From assembly GCA_905221605.1 (NCBI GenBank), contig CAJNDS010000913.1:62501-126500 (forward strand): a stretch of DNA of 64,000 nucleotides, given 5' to 3'. This document shows, one piece after another, positions 9,891 through 20,839 of this stretch. Made by a program: the position numbers and the translations under genes. The notes under the pieces are model-generated. The model ran no database searches, was not told the origin of the DNA, and saw only the letters and a program-made list of their open reading frames with translations. Source of the stretch: Symbiodinium natans (lineage: Eukaryota; Sar; Dinophyceae; Suessiales; Symbiodiniaceae). Numbering within the stretch: position 1 is the first letter of the stretch; each line of letters begins with the position of its first letter.

Positions 9891-12318
9891 CCTACATAGA
9901 CAGGGCTCGGCAATGTACCCTAGGGGGTCCCCCCTCCCCCAACACTTACACCCCCCTAGGGCAGGCGGGCGCGGGCATCTCCGTACTCCTACGCCTCCTT
10001 CGCCAACGTCGAGGTTGGCACATTGGCCGCGGAGCCGGATGGGCTCGAGCCAGCAACAGCGCAGCTATCCGCGCTTTCTTCGGACGCCCCATTGCCGGTC
10101 TCGGCAGCGGTGCTGGTGTGCACGGCGCCCGACGGCTACCCCTCCGCGCCCGCTCAGTCCGCCTTGCTCGAGGCCTACGGTGGCGGCGCGTTCGCAGCCG
10201 CAGCCCGAGCGTTGGCAGACGACACGCGGCACGTTCGAGTCCCTGCGCAGCCCCGCCGCCCACCGACGCCTTAGACCGAGACGATGGCGCCGCCGCCGGC
10301 AGGCTGACCATCAGAACGGCGACGCCGGTCCTGCAGACATCGACTCGGACGATGCTGTCCCCACATGCCCGCCGCCCGCCGCATTGACGAGCGATGCAGC
10401 CTGGGAAGCCCTTGACGAAGTCGAACTCTGCGAGGAGCTTCGCAACCCCGCACCCACCCTGCAGGATGTGCCCCCCTTCATGCGAGCGGCAGTCCGCCAC
10501 GCGTTGACGTCAGCCCTGACACGCCTGCGCGCGGCACACGCGTCCAGAGCATGGAAACTGTTCCTGCTCGCCCCGCGCATGCTGCTGGCACGCCCGGAGC
10601 AACAAGGCTCGCAAGGCCGGGCTACGCTCCTCGCGCGGGCTGCGGTGTTCCAACGAGGCGAATGGCGACAGCTTCTCGCCGCCGCACGGCCCGGACCACG
10701 AGCTCGCGAGCCGCCGACGGAGCTCGACCCAGCCGAGGCGTCCGAGCGCAAACGCCTGCGGGCATGCGCCAAAGTGCGGCAGGGCGAGCTCTTTCGAGCA
10801 CGACACAGGTACTCACGGCAGCCGAGCTTGCGCCGGGCACGGAGGCCACGTGGGACGCGCTCACTGACCCCGCGAAGCGCCCGCCCGAGGCGTGGGTCGC
10901 GACGCCCGCTGAGCTGCTTCAGTACCAACCGGAGTGCTCCGTTCAGCTCTCAACCCGAGCAGTCGCCAGCGCACTTCGCGAAGCTCGCCGGGGTGGGGCG
11001 GCTGGCTTATCCGGCATGAGGGCTGAGCACTTGAAATTGCTTTTGCAGGACTTGGAGGCGCTGGAACTGCTGGCCGAAGCGGCCACGCACCTCGCCCAAG
11101 CTCATGTCCCGGCAGATGTCGTAGCCGGCTTGGCCATGGCGCGCCTCACCGCGTTGCGCAAGCCGGACGGAGGGGTGCGAGGCATAGCCACGAGCGACGT
11201 TTCTCGCCGCCTGGTCGCCAGAACTTTGGCCAAAGAGTGGGCGCAGGTCTTCGATAATGCTACTCGCCCATACCAGTGCAAGCCCGGGCGGGGACGGACG
11301 CTCTCGCCGCCAGCGTGCCTGCCTTGTCCTTGCGCCCAGGCTCAGTCCTCGTGTCGCTGGACGGCCGGAGCGCATATGACTCCATGTCTCGCGTAGCCTT
11401 CTTCAGCAACCTACGCGAGGTCGCGCCGAAGCTCCTCCCCTTCGTGCGGCTTTTTTATGGCCAGTCCTCCAGCTACTGCTGGTGGGACGCCACGGGGGCG
11501 TGTCGGACCGTGCCGCAAGGTGAAGGCTGCGAGCAGGGCGATCCCCTTGCTCCTGCGCTGTTCGCGCTGGGACAACACGAGGCGCTCTGCCAAGCCGCGG
11601 CCAAGCCTGGACGACCTTTATGTCGTGACTGTCCCAGAGCTTGCGCGGGCGGCCCTGGACAGCACGACGACAACCGTCGAGACCCACTGTGGCATCACTT
11701 CTAACCTCGGCAAAACAAGGGCGTTCACGCTGACGCTCGGCATCTCCGAGCTGGGGGCCGCGGTGTGGCGAGGGGACAAGCCACCGCCTGAAAGTGGTGG
11801 TCCTGGGTACTCCCATCGGACACCCAGAGTTCGTGCAAGCATGGGCGGCGGAGCGGAGGAACGCAAGCTCCTCGAGCAGCTGCCGGAACTGCCCGACCTG
11901 CAGTGCAGTTGGCTCCTCCTCTCCATGTGTGCCTCCACTCGTGCCAACCATGCGCTCCGCACGCTGCCCCCGTCCGAGTCCCGAGGGTACGCCGCCGCGC
12001 ACGACGCAGCCATCTGGGAAACGTTGCAGGCTTGTCTTGGAGGAGAGCCCCTTGACGATGCGCCCCACGCGTGGCCCATAGCCACGCTGCCAGCGGTGCT
12101 CGGCGGACTCGGCTTACAATCCGCGCAACGCACAGCCCCGGCCGCGTACTGGGCCGCGTGGGCAGACGCGCTGCCAGTCATGCGAGCTCGTGCGCCCGAC
12201 TTGGCAGCCCGGTGCCGGGAGGTCCTGGAGAGGGGGAGCGGGCCGAGACGCCACGGGTCTGCGCGAGGCGGTAGAAGCAGGGACGCTGTTGCGTGAGGCA
12301 GGCTGGCAGACATGCCCC
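9868..12318 (+). mobile_element. retroelement copy C, most complete RT of the GC-rich family
   Basis: Reading across frames gives one continuous retroelement protein. It has an acidic region with DEVELCEELRNPAPTLQDVP (about 10,410-10,470), then WVATPAELLQYQP (about 10,890), GGAAGLSGMRAEHLKLLL (about 10,990-11,050), RLTALRKPDGGVRGIAT (about 11,140), VSLDGRSAYDSMSR with the first palm aspartate (about 11,350-11,395), QGDPLAPALFALGQH (about 11,535), LDDLYVVTVPELARAALD with the catalytic DD (about 11,610-11,660), NLGKTRA (about 11,705), GGLGLQSAQ and YWAAWADALPVM (about 12,100-12,180). At least four frameshifts (near 10,300, 10,800, 11,280 and 11,600-11,790) mark it as dead. The protein stops matching after LREAGWQTCPT at about 12,318, where a different element begins, so its C-terminal domain is absent. 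It is strongly GC-rich. Confidence 0.8.
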
Positions 12319-13710
12319 ACGTGCAGACTTGTTGCCGAATTAATGAAGTATGCGCCTGACGAATTGTTGCAACAGCTACTTCGACTGTTCAACCATGTGC
12401 TGGAAACAGGTTCCTGCCCGACGACTTGGCACAAGACGTTATTCAAAATGATCGCAAAAAAGGCGAAAGCCATTGTACTGGGAGATTTTCGTCCGATTGC
12501 CAATGTGCGTTTGTTGTACAAGACATTTTGCTATATCTGGTCACTTGATTTGGCTTCTCCAATGTCTTTACCATGAACAATGGGGCGAAGTCCACGGCGA
12601 TTCGGATCGCAGTCGTGCTTTTAAAATTCGTGCCGGCGTGAGACAAGGCTGCGTTCTTAGTCCACGTTTGTTCTGTGCTGTTTTGGAATGGGCAAGGAGC
12701 TCATGGAAGAACTTGGTTGGGACGGCCGGTTTTGATTTGGGAGATGGGTTGCGACGACTTCTGGACCTGCGATTTGCTGATGATATCCTTCTTTTCACCA
12801 AATCTAAAGAAGAAGCGCACTACACCCTGGATCTACTCATTGCAGCACTTGGTGAGGTTGGCCTCATTTTCAACGCCGAAAAGACGGTGATCATGACAAC
12901 GGAAGCCCAGCCACCTCAGCATATTGTTTTTAGCAGCGGTCATCAAATCCAGGTTCTGCCACGCAGTGCTTCTCACAGATGGCTTGGGGGCATGTTGTCA
13001 GCGGGCGGATCCCCGCAACAACATGAAGATGTCACCCACCACGTTGCTGCAGCTTCAAAATCCTTCTATGCAAACGGCTGGATTTTACGTGATCGCAACG
13101 TTTCCTTGTCTAAACGATTGAAATTCTTTGATGCCGTTGTTTCGCCAGTGGCTTGTTTCGCAGCGGGACACAGAACGATTCACAAACCCGACCTGCACCG
13201 GATGGATGTTGAGTACAAGAGGTTGCTTCGTGCAGTGGTGGGACCACCTGGAAACATTTCATGGGATGACCCGTGGCATGAAACTCTTCATGCTTGGAAC
13301 AACAAAGTTCGGAATGCCTGCCATGATAGCTCGTTAACAAACTGGAGGGAACAGTCATTGGCAAGTTACTGGAAATTGGCCACTTACATTGCAAATTTGC
13401 CACGTGATCGATTGGTGATTCGTGTGTTGGAACGGCACCGCCGACGTGTTCAGGCTGGGAGGCAGCCTAGCAATTGGGAAGATGCACTCATGATGTATTG
13501 TCGTTGGCGTCAATTGGGAAATTGGAAGTCCGCAGCTGTTGATTCAAAATGGTGGTTACGACAAACAGATGATTTCATTCATTTCGTTACAAAGCAACGA
13601 GCCGCGCAATTAGTCGTCGCATTTGATTGTTTCACTGCCTGCGCCTTAAATGGGCCGCCTTCGGGCATCAGGCTTGACCTTGACCCTCAGGCAGGCGGAA
13701 AAAAGGTGCG
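12319..13710 (+). mobile_element. LINE-like reverse transcriptase, deletion derivative
   Basis: A second, less GC-rich non-LTR element. In order it shows LFNHVLETGSCPTTWHKTLF and GDFRPIANVRLLYK (fingers, 12,380-12,530), LYHEQWGEVHGD with GVRQGCVLSPRLF (12,570-12,680), the catalytic FADDILLFT (12,773-12,800), NAEKTVIMT (about 12,870-12,900), RWLGGMLS (about 12,980) and a long thumb/connection region. Between FRPIANVRLLYK and the QGCVLSP box the family normally has the first palm aspartate in an LDxxKAFD-type motif. That segment is missing here, so the copy cannot be active. The frame also shifts there. It begins abruptly inside retroelement C. Confidence 0.8.
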
Positions 13711-13722
13711 AGGAAAAAAACA

Positions 13723-14208
13723 GTGTTGTTCGAAGGCCGATGCTTTGATTACTCCCACTGTGCTGTTCAGCTTGCACACACTGCCCTGACCCAGAAGCAA
13801 CTTCATGACCTCAATGTTTTGCAAAGGCGTATGCTACGTTCAATTGTTGGTTGGCGACGGGTGGATGGTGAACCATGGTCTGACACCATGACGCGCATGA
13901 ATCAAAGGGTTGCCTCGGCCCTCCAACAGCACCCTGTCACTGCCTGGGATCAGCGATTGAGGTCAAGGCAGTACAATTTTGCAGCAACCGTGACGAGAAG
14001 TCAATGGCCGAGCTTGGTTTGCAAATGGGGTCCCAGAACTCGGTGGTTAGCGAATACGACAACACGACCCACTAGAGTTGTGGGCCGGCCCCGTGCAAAA
14101 TGGGATGATCGACTGTCAAAGTTTGTTGCCCAGTGCTTCCCAAACTATGTGAGCAAGGTTGATGCTGCATGTGATGTTGAGCGATGGATGCTCACAAAAG
14201 TGGAGTAA
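13723..14208 (+). mobile_element. second LINE C-terminal fragment
   Basis: A 161-residue open frame aligns by eye with the post-RT region of the preceding LINE: LAHTALTQKQLHDLNVLQRR against the region around HKPDLHRMDVEYKRLLRAVV, and WSDTMTRMNQRV against WHETLHAWNNKV. It ends in GRPRAKWDDRLSKF, a typical LINE C-terminal segment, and stops at 14,206-14,208. Sequence identity to the first element is low, so it comes from a different copy or subfamily placed behind the first. Confidence 0.65.
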
Positions 14209-14229
14209 ATAGAAATGTTCAAAGTGGAA

Positions 14230-14602
14230 ATGCAAATACCGAAAAACCTTTAGTTCGCGAACGCTTTTCCAGCAACTTGTCCCATGTCCTTACAGGACCG
14301 TAGCTTGACTCGAATGGGCAAAAGCAAAACAAAACCTCAAGCGCTGGGGCCGGGCTCGCGCAGTTTGGGGTGCGCGGACCTCTTCCGACGCGCGGCGTGT
14401 CGGAAGAGGCCCCGTCACACAGCAAAGGGTGCCACCCCAGCTCGTGGCGCCGCACTCGTAGATCGCCAGGTCCAGGCGGCACTGGTCCCCGGCAAGCACT
14501 CCCGGCGCCGTTGTTTGCACCAGCAGCTGCTGCGGGACAACTTGGCCATGGTCGGCCTTCCGGGCCAACGGCCACGCGCATAAAGTCAGCGCCGCAGGGC
14601 AA
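14230..14602 (-). mobile_element. inverted C-terminal fragment of the GC-rich retroelement family
   Basis: The minus strand reads HGQVVPQQLLVQTTAPGV, then DQCRLDLAIYECGAT, GGTLCC and a frame-shifted tail. In dinoflagellate copies of this retroelement the C-terminal domain has VVPQQ-W-L-x-x-TTAPGV followed by RRLDLVIYGAT-x-x-G-x-ALCCD; this is from memory. The piece is the part that copy C lacks, lying in opposite orientation about 2 kb away. Confidence 0.6.
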
Positions 14603-15215
14603 TTTGCATGTCCGCCGACGAGAGCGTTAGGCCCGGCTCAAAGGGGGTTGCAGAGAGCCAGGTCCACCAACAGCTAAAATCTTACTGTAGTGGGTCGCTG
14701 TTTACATCCGCCACTACTGTATTCTGCCCAATCAAAGGCTTGGCACGTGCGCAATCAAGGGTTGACTGGCCGCTCATGACGCAGACATCTGGCCCATTAG
14801 GTCCGGCAGTACGGCTAGCTGTCCCAACATGGGGCTTTACCAGGAATGGCCTGGCTGCAGCTCCGGTCTTGTTTGACATCGTAAAATGTCGAACGAATGA
14901 CCTGGAAATGAAGACCTTCGCGGGAGTTTGTGTGAAGACTGGTTGCCAATGGACATCGGGATTGTTATGCCGGTGGGGCGTACGCATCCGAAGCACGGGA
15001 TCGCAAATGGTGGCCTGTTGAGAGAATGCTGCATTGGGCAATACAATTAGGGATGAGAAAAACAGTGCAGAAACTGCGGTTCTTCAGTGACGGCATGTGA
15101 CAGACCTTTGAGGTTAACATCGGAAGTTCGGATGACATCGCAGCTTTTGCCGCCATGGAACCACATCCCAGGAGCACCGTGCTGCATTCTTGTCACGGAA
15201 CCGAGATTTCTTGGC
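14603..15215. other. no recognisable gene; possible 5' region of the kinase gene
   Basis: No domain is seen. A short frame near 15,050 (MRKTVQKLRFFSDGM) could be a mitochondrial presequence of the following kinase, but this is a guess. Confidence 0.35.
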
Positions 15216-17602
15216 CGTGGCAGGAGCGTTGAGTACTTGACGACCACGTTGGACCCGCAGCTGATTGCTAACTTTCTTCAGTCCGAGATGCCAATTCGCT
15301 ATGCAGAGCGTATTCGTGCCCTGGAAAAGGCGCAAGACATGTGCCATGCTCTTGCGTGACTCCAGTGCAACGACTCTGTGCTTTCTGGGGAGATCTTGGG
15401 AGGTGCCGGAATGGCGAAGAATCCCGGACCTAGTCGACGTACATGAAATCCACATCGATTCCTTCAAATCGTTTCGCAGTTCAACGCCGGAAAACTTTGC
15501 CGAGACATCGCACAAGGCAGGGGGGCACAAACAAAGCGCTGAAGCCTGAATGCTGCGCACGGTGCTGCTGTGCCTATCTGTGCTTTGTAACTGGCCGCAC
15601 TGCTGTAAGCAACGCATGGAACTGGCACAGCGCTACGTGGCTGCATTGTGTCGACACGAAGCCTGTGTCACAGTACCGAGCGTGTGCAAGGCCCTGTTGA
15701 CGGAGCAGCCGGTTGTGGAGAAACTCGCCAAATCGGTGCACCAACTCCGCAATGATGTGGGCGAGGACATCTCCGATGAATTTGTGTGGCGTGCGCTGCA
15801 ACGTCAGCTTTCCATGCGGAGTTTTGCTACTAGTACCTACTTATTCAGCTGTTGTTCGTTTTTGTTGTGACTTGCATCGACCAGTTCCATCAAAAAATCT
15901 TGAACCAGGCATGTGTCAATATCAAGCATAGCAGTAGCTCGCATTTCATATTCAAACGTTGCGTTGCGTGTTAATAAACAAGAAAGAAAATGTAAGGGAG
16001 CCTCTTGACTCTTGAGGCAACTTTGGTTGCTCCTGGCATCGCTGTATGAAGAGAAGCAAAACGTACAGAAGCTCGTGCATGTGTCATTTCGAGACTAGAG
16101 CTTCACACGCGCTCGAGTGTCTTTCAGTGCAGTATGTGTATTCACGAGGCGTTTCCTTGGGTTACCAAGCATAAGTTAATAAGCGACATTCGGGCATGTC
16201 CTCTCGAAAAAATATCATGAACAAAAGCAACCAAAACCCAAAGCCTTGTTCTGTGTTGCCTGAGCGCGTGCGGACATGGTTAGGTGGGGTGCTCCATTCC
16301 GCCCCGGCTCAGGTCGAAATTCTTGGACGATTTTTTGCTGAATCGCATTGGATGTCATGTGCTGCTGGGACACTACTTGGCTTGTCGCGCAGGTCAGAAG
16401 ATGCCCCGGCCGCATCTTCAATACACGGCATGTGCACTGCAAAGCAGGGAGCACGGGGAGAAACCCCGCACCGAGACAATTGAGATAACTATTTTTAAAT
16501 GTCGATGGTTCTAATGCATTTGAGCGGAACATGGCGTCAGGAATGGAATCATTGACATTCGATGCGACACTGGACTGGTGTGCCGTGCAGCTGCCAAGGC
16601 CATTGAGCAAAAGGGCCTTCTTATCATGATGCCCATGACATGCTAGCTACGCTGCTTCTGGGGTGAGAGCAATCTCGGCCTGACAGGCTGTGGCGGAGAT
16701 GTGTGTGGAATGTACGGGTAGCAGACCGCATGTTTCTGTTCATGCGCATTCGGCGTGTGGTGGCAAGGGTGTGGATGATGGTCAGGTTCCGCGCTTTCCC
16801 TATATGCCACACGTTTTAAAATATATTGTCGGCGAGTTGCTCAAAAACAGCTGCCGAGCAACGATCGACATACTGAAAGCTCATGATGTGCATGCTGCCG
16901 ACTTCCCGATCAAAGTCATCATATGCGCAGATGAAGATCACGTAACAATATGCGTGGCTGATCAAGCTGGAGGAATTCCACGCGAGGCGAATGCATGGTC
17001 ATATTTGTATACAACGGCAAAAGATGGCTACGGTGGCTCCAGAAAGCTTGCTGGCCACGGGGTAGGCAGGATGCTGTCATGAATGCTGTTTCTCATATTT
17101 TCTCATGTTCAATGTTCACATGGGTCGCACTGCGGGGAACATTCCTTGAGGTCTTCCTTTGTCGCGCTTGTATGCCCGATACCTTGGTGGTTCGCTTGAT
17201 TTGGTGTCCCTGCCTGGATATGGGACTCATGCATATATCAACCTGCCCAGAGTCCAATCACAACAAGTAGAAGTGGTGCCAGCCCCTTGGTGGAATGTCG
17301 TCGCTGGCAAGTTTAATCTTCGTGCCATGTTGTTGAATATCTGCGAAGAAATATCTGCGAGCCCAAGGATGCGGACTACACATACGACTATGCGAGCTTG
17401 TTGGACTTTACTGTGTGACCGCTGCGCGCTTCAAAAAAAGGAACCTCATGAAACCTCATTGAACTGCCTGAGTGACATGAGAGGCTCTTATCTTTGTTTG
17501 GCCCTTGGGCGTGTGATGACTGTGCTGTGCGCCGCATCCGCACATCTGGTCCGAGCAATTGCACGAGCTCAGGGTCGGTCGCAAATACGTGAAGACTTGT
17601 GA
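15216..17602 (+). CDS. mitochondrial pyruvate/branched-chain alpha-keto acid dehydrogenase kinase
   Basis: Protein kinase of the PDK/BCKDK family, which phosphorylates the E1alpha subunit of a mitochondrial keto-acid dehydrogenase complex. Exons join in frame. 15,216-15,329 has FLQSEMPIRYAERIRALEK, like FL-x-x-ELPVRLAxRI. From 15,403 comes VPEWRRIPDLVDVHEIHIDS. About 15,610-15,818 has VVEKLAKSVHQLR. 16,313-16,411 has FLDDFLLNRIGCHVLLGHY, like the FLDRFYxSRIGIRMLIGQH motif. 16,541-16,598 has GIIDIRC. 16,687-17,065 has FPYMPHVLKYIVGELLKNS (N box), VADQAGGIP (G1) and AGHGVG. From 17,151 comes LPLSRLYARYLGGSLDLVS then GYGTHAYINL. Introns fixed by frame are 15330-15402 (GC), 15819-16312 (GA, probable), 16412-16540 (GC), 16599-16686 (GC) and 17066-17150 (GC), all ending AG|G. 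The start codon is unknown. The open frame runs to 17,602, longer than the family's tail, so another intron is possible. PDK versus BCKDK cannot be separated by eye. Confidence 0.85.
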
Positions 17603-18350
17603 AGCTAATAGCTGGTGCCTATGGTGGTAAATTTCACTGCTCAGAGCTGAAGTGGTTTTCCTTTGTTTGTGGTGGGAAACTTGTTTCGTTTGAGGCAGGC
17701 ACCGAGCTGGAAACAGGCTAGGACTAGAATTGAGGTACCCTTCTTTGCCAGCCAACCTGATCGGATACTTCCTTCTTGTTCTGGATGATATTGGGTGAAA
17801 GGCGAGGAGCAGAAATCTGATCAACATTTTGGCGCGGAAGGGGCTGTTTGGTTCTCGTTGGCAGGTGTATGCCTTTCCTGGTTTTTGCAGTGGTAAATTC
17901 TTTATCGTTGTTGGCACTTCGTTGCTCGTTTCTAGCCTGTTTCAATGCACCCTCATTTGTGCCTCGAGCGTTGAGATGTCACTTGGAGCAGAATGTCCAT
18001 CCACACATGGCTTCCCGCCGCCTTGGCCAGTGCATCTGCAGTAGCTGACGGCGCTGCGCACAGACCTTTCTGTCCACCGTACACGTTTAGCGCGACCTGC
18101 TTGAATGTAGGTGCGTGTGATGTGGAGCCAAAATCAGAAAACAATCCGTGTTGGCCTGTCCTACATGGAGAAGAAAACGCCTAAGCATTGAGGGACAAGC
18201 CGAGGATGAGACATTGGACATCCCAATCCAGTCAACGCACGATACCGGGCATTGCTCCCTCGAGGCATCGCGGAAGCGCTATGGAACGTTGTTGGAGGAC
18301 TGCAGTTCAAAGGGTGCGTTCATCATACTTCATCGCCACAGCTAATTCTA
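17603..18350. other. no recognisable gene
   Basis: Short frames only, on both strands. Probable 3' flank of the kinase gene. Confidence 0.5.
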
Positions 18351-18354
18351 TGCA

Positions 18355-18405
18355 CACACAAACACACAGAGCAACAAAAGCAAACATACACACACACACA
18401 CAGAT
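18355..18405 (+). repeat. CA-rich microsatellite
   Basis: Imperfect (CA)n with AAACA interruptions, followed downstream by further ACAGAC-rich low-complexity DNA to about 18,760. Confidence 0.85.
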
Positions 18406-18575
18406 GCATCTAGCTGAGCCAGAAAAACATCGTCAATATCGCTTGTGCAACTCAACTAGGCTGAATTGTTACCAGCATCCTCATCATCATCGTCTGAACG
18501 AGCCAGCGAACCAGACGGTCCGACAGACAGACGCACAGAAGTCGCACGGATCAGACAGACACACACAACTCCCAC

Positions 18576-18656
18576 GAGGCACAGGAGGCACAGGAGGCAC
18601 AGGAGGCACAGGAAGCACAGGAGGCACAGGAGGCGCAGGAGGCGCAGGAGACGCAG
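18576..18656 (+). repeat. 9-bp minisatellite GAGGCACAG x9
   Basis: Nine head-to-tail copies of a 9-bp unit. The later copies drift from GAGGCACAG to GAGGCGCAG and GAGACGCAG. Because the period is a multiple of three, open frames run through it on both strands (GTGGTGGTG-like, RHRRHRRHR-like); these are not taken as genes. Confidence 0.95.
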
Positions 18657-20839
18657 ACACACCAAAATTGAGACGCACAGAAACGCAGACACACCCACGC
18701 ACAGGCACGCGCAGGCTCGTGCGGACAGGGAGACACAAACACAGATGCACGGTCAGGGACACACAAAGACATGCAGAAGTACGGACGTCGTGGCTCTACA
18801 TAGCTCCGCTCAGGCGTGAGTAGCCAAGTAGCCTGGATGTGCACTTCTAGCAAGCCTAGCATCAGGAGACGGCCTACCAGAGCAGGACCATGTGGCGAGC
18901 AGCCACGCGCTACTACGCACCTGAGCGGTGGGAGGCATGGGGCACTCTATATGAGACGATGTCTCACCTGGAGACAGAGCTGCACCGAGTAGCAGTGTGT
19001 GTGTGTGAGAGAGAGTGTGTCGGCACACAACTCTGCGACAAACAGATGCTTGTGCCAACGAAACAGCTCCAAGACAGGGGAAGGGTGACCTGATCAGTTA
19101 ATATCAGTTCCCTGTACCGGCAAGACCAGTGACGCGTTGCTGCTGTTTTTGTCCTCGCTGCAGTCCTTTGTTTTGAAGCTTTATAAAGGATGATTGAAGC
19201 GTACGTATGCAAAACCTGGTTGCCAGCAGCTGCCCTGTATTACGACAGCAATGTTTGTCAGAAAGGCCCCGTAGATGTGTGGTGTGTGGTGTGCGGTGCG
19301 TGGTGTCTGGTGTGTTTTGAAGCAAGGGGCGGCAGGGGATTGACAAACGAAGACTAATTTCCTGTGAAATCAGCTTGGGACGCCAAACTGATCGTACCTG
19401 TGAGTTAGAGCATCTTCAGTTTGTGACACCCTTCTCCTTCAATCTGTCCACTGTTTCAAAATTCGAACACTCCTCTTTTGCAGCTTCACAGGGTTGCAGA
19501 GTGAGAGCAAAGTTCTAATTGCCAGGAAAACAAGGTGACTGTCAGGTGAAAGGACCCGAAAACTTGGTGTGGAGATGTGCACAAGTGTGCGTGGGTTTAT
19601 TTTTGCGTTGCAGCATTTGTGTGTTTGCTTTCTGCTGCAGCGGTAGTATCTCAGTCAGTGAGGTAGGGAGGCTGGTTTTGGGGCGTGAGAGGTTCCGCTG
19701 CATGCATGCACGTACCTGCGCCCAGAGATGCGCCTCAGGAATGCTTCGCAGCCTTCAGGTCTTGTTTTCCCGGCGGCCTTCTGGAGGAAGCAGCGACAGT
19801 GGTACCAGTTTGCTGGTCTTTCCAAGAGGCCAGGATCATTGGTCAAGTTGACGCTGATGGCTGATGCCGTGTGCAACTTTCAGCTTGCAGGAGGTGAAGA
19901 AGGTTTTCCGCTTGGATGCCGCCCTGCTCTGATAGTTATGGTCGTTTTGATTCCTTCGATGCGGTTCGTTAATTTAATGCATTCTGTTGACTGTTATTAT
20001 GTGCTAATGTGGAGCAAGGCGCACATGAAGCAGGCAGCAGAGCAGCTTGGAATGGAGATCTTGACAAGCGAGGACGACCTTCGCAGACTGAATCATCCTT
20101 GCGCTGCGGCTGTATCATGCAAGTTTAGAAGCACCACGAAGTAGTCGCGCAGCGTAGAAACTTATGGGACAAGGCTACGAGACCGAACACATGACCACGT
20201 TCAAGGCCCACGACATTTTGCGGCGCCAGGCAGCTTGAGTGAGCCGTTCAGGGCAGCTGTGTGAATCAAGTCGAAGTTGCACTCCATTGCAGATTGCACC
20301 GCAAAAAGATGTCCCCAGTCATCCTCGTATCATGTCATAGCTGCTTGCAGGCCATCATACCAGCTTCAAATCTGTTTGGGGACCATGCCGGTGGGAACAA
20401 GGGCTTGGTTCCCTTTTGGGTTCCGAAGTTCGCGGCTCAGTTCGTTTGGGCTTAGTGCTTAGTGCCAGAACAGGCATTTTGTCATTTTCACACTTGGCTT
20501 AGGTGGACATCTCCAGTTTCGCACAGCTTCGATGTGTGTAACCGCAAAGACTTGCTGAAGTGGCTTCTTGGCTTCATTGCTTCCATTGCCGATGTGATTA
20601 TACACCACGCATATGTGCGTGGACGAGCCTAACCTCGTGTAGATTGTGGCGAGAGCCTTCTCACGCACAGACCTAGCTACCGCTGCAACATGTCTCTTTG
20701 AGAGGTAGCAACGCACACGAGGTATGACTCTTTCGAGAAGCCGACAATCCCCAGCCAGTTGCCAGTGGAGCCTTTAGAACCTTTGCTGCACAACCGTGCT
20801 TTGCAAAACCGTGCTGTCTAGCACGAGCGTCAGCGCCTG
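18657..20839. other. no convincing gene
   Basis: A (GT)n/(GA)n stretch lies at about 18,993-19,022 and a GTGTGGT-rich stretch at 19,275-19,316. A 138-residue + frame at 19,728-20,144 has no recognised domain. A possible upstream exon of the next gene lies at about 20,730-20,818 (YDSFEKPTIPSQLPVEPLEP). Confidence 0.4.

Noticed and set aside
9946-12521. Several long minus-strand frames antisense to retroelement C
   Set aside because: Shadow frames of a very GC-rich sequence; the + strand carries all RT motifs.
18188-18823. 211-codon frame with Gly-Thr repeats
   Set aside because: Crosses CA-rich and 9-bp minisatellite DNA; equally long frames exist on the other strand.
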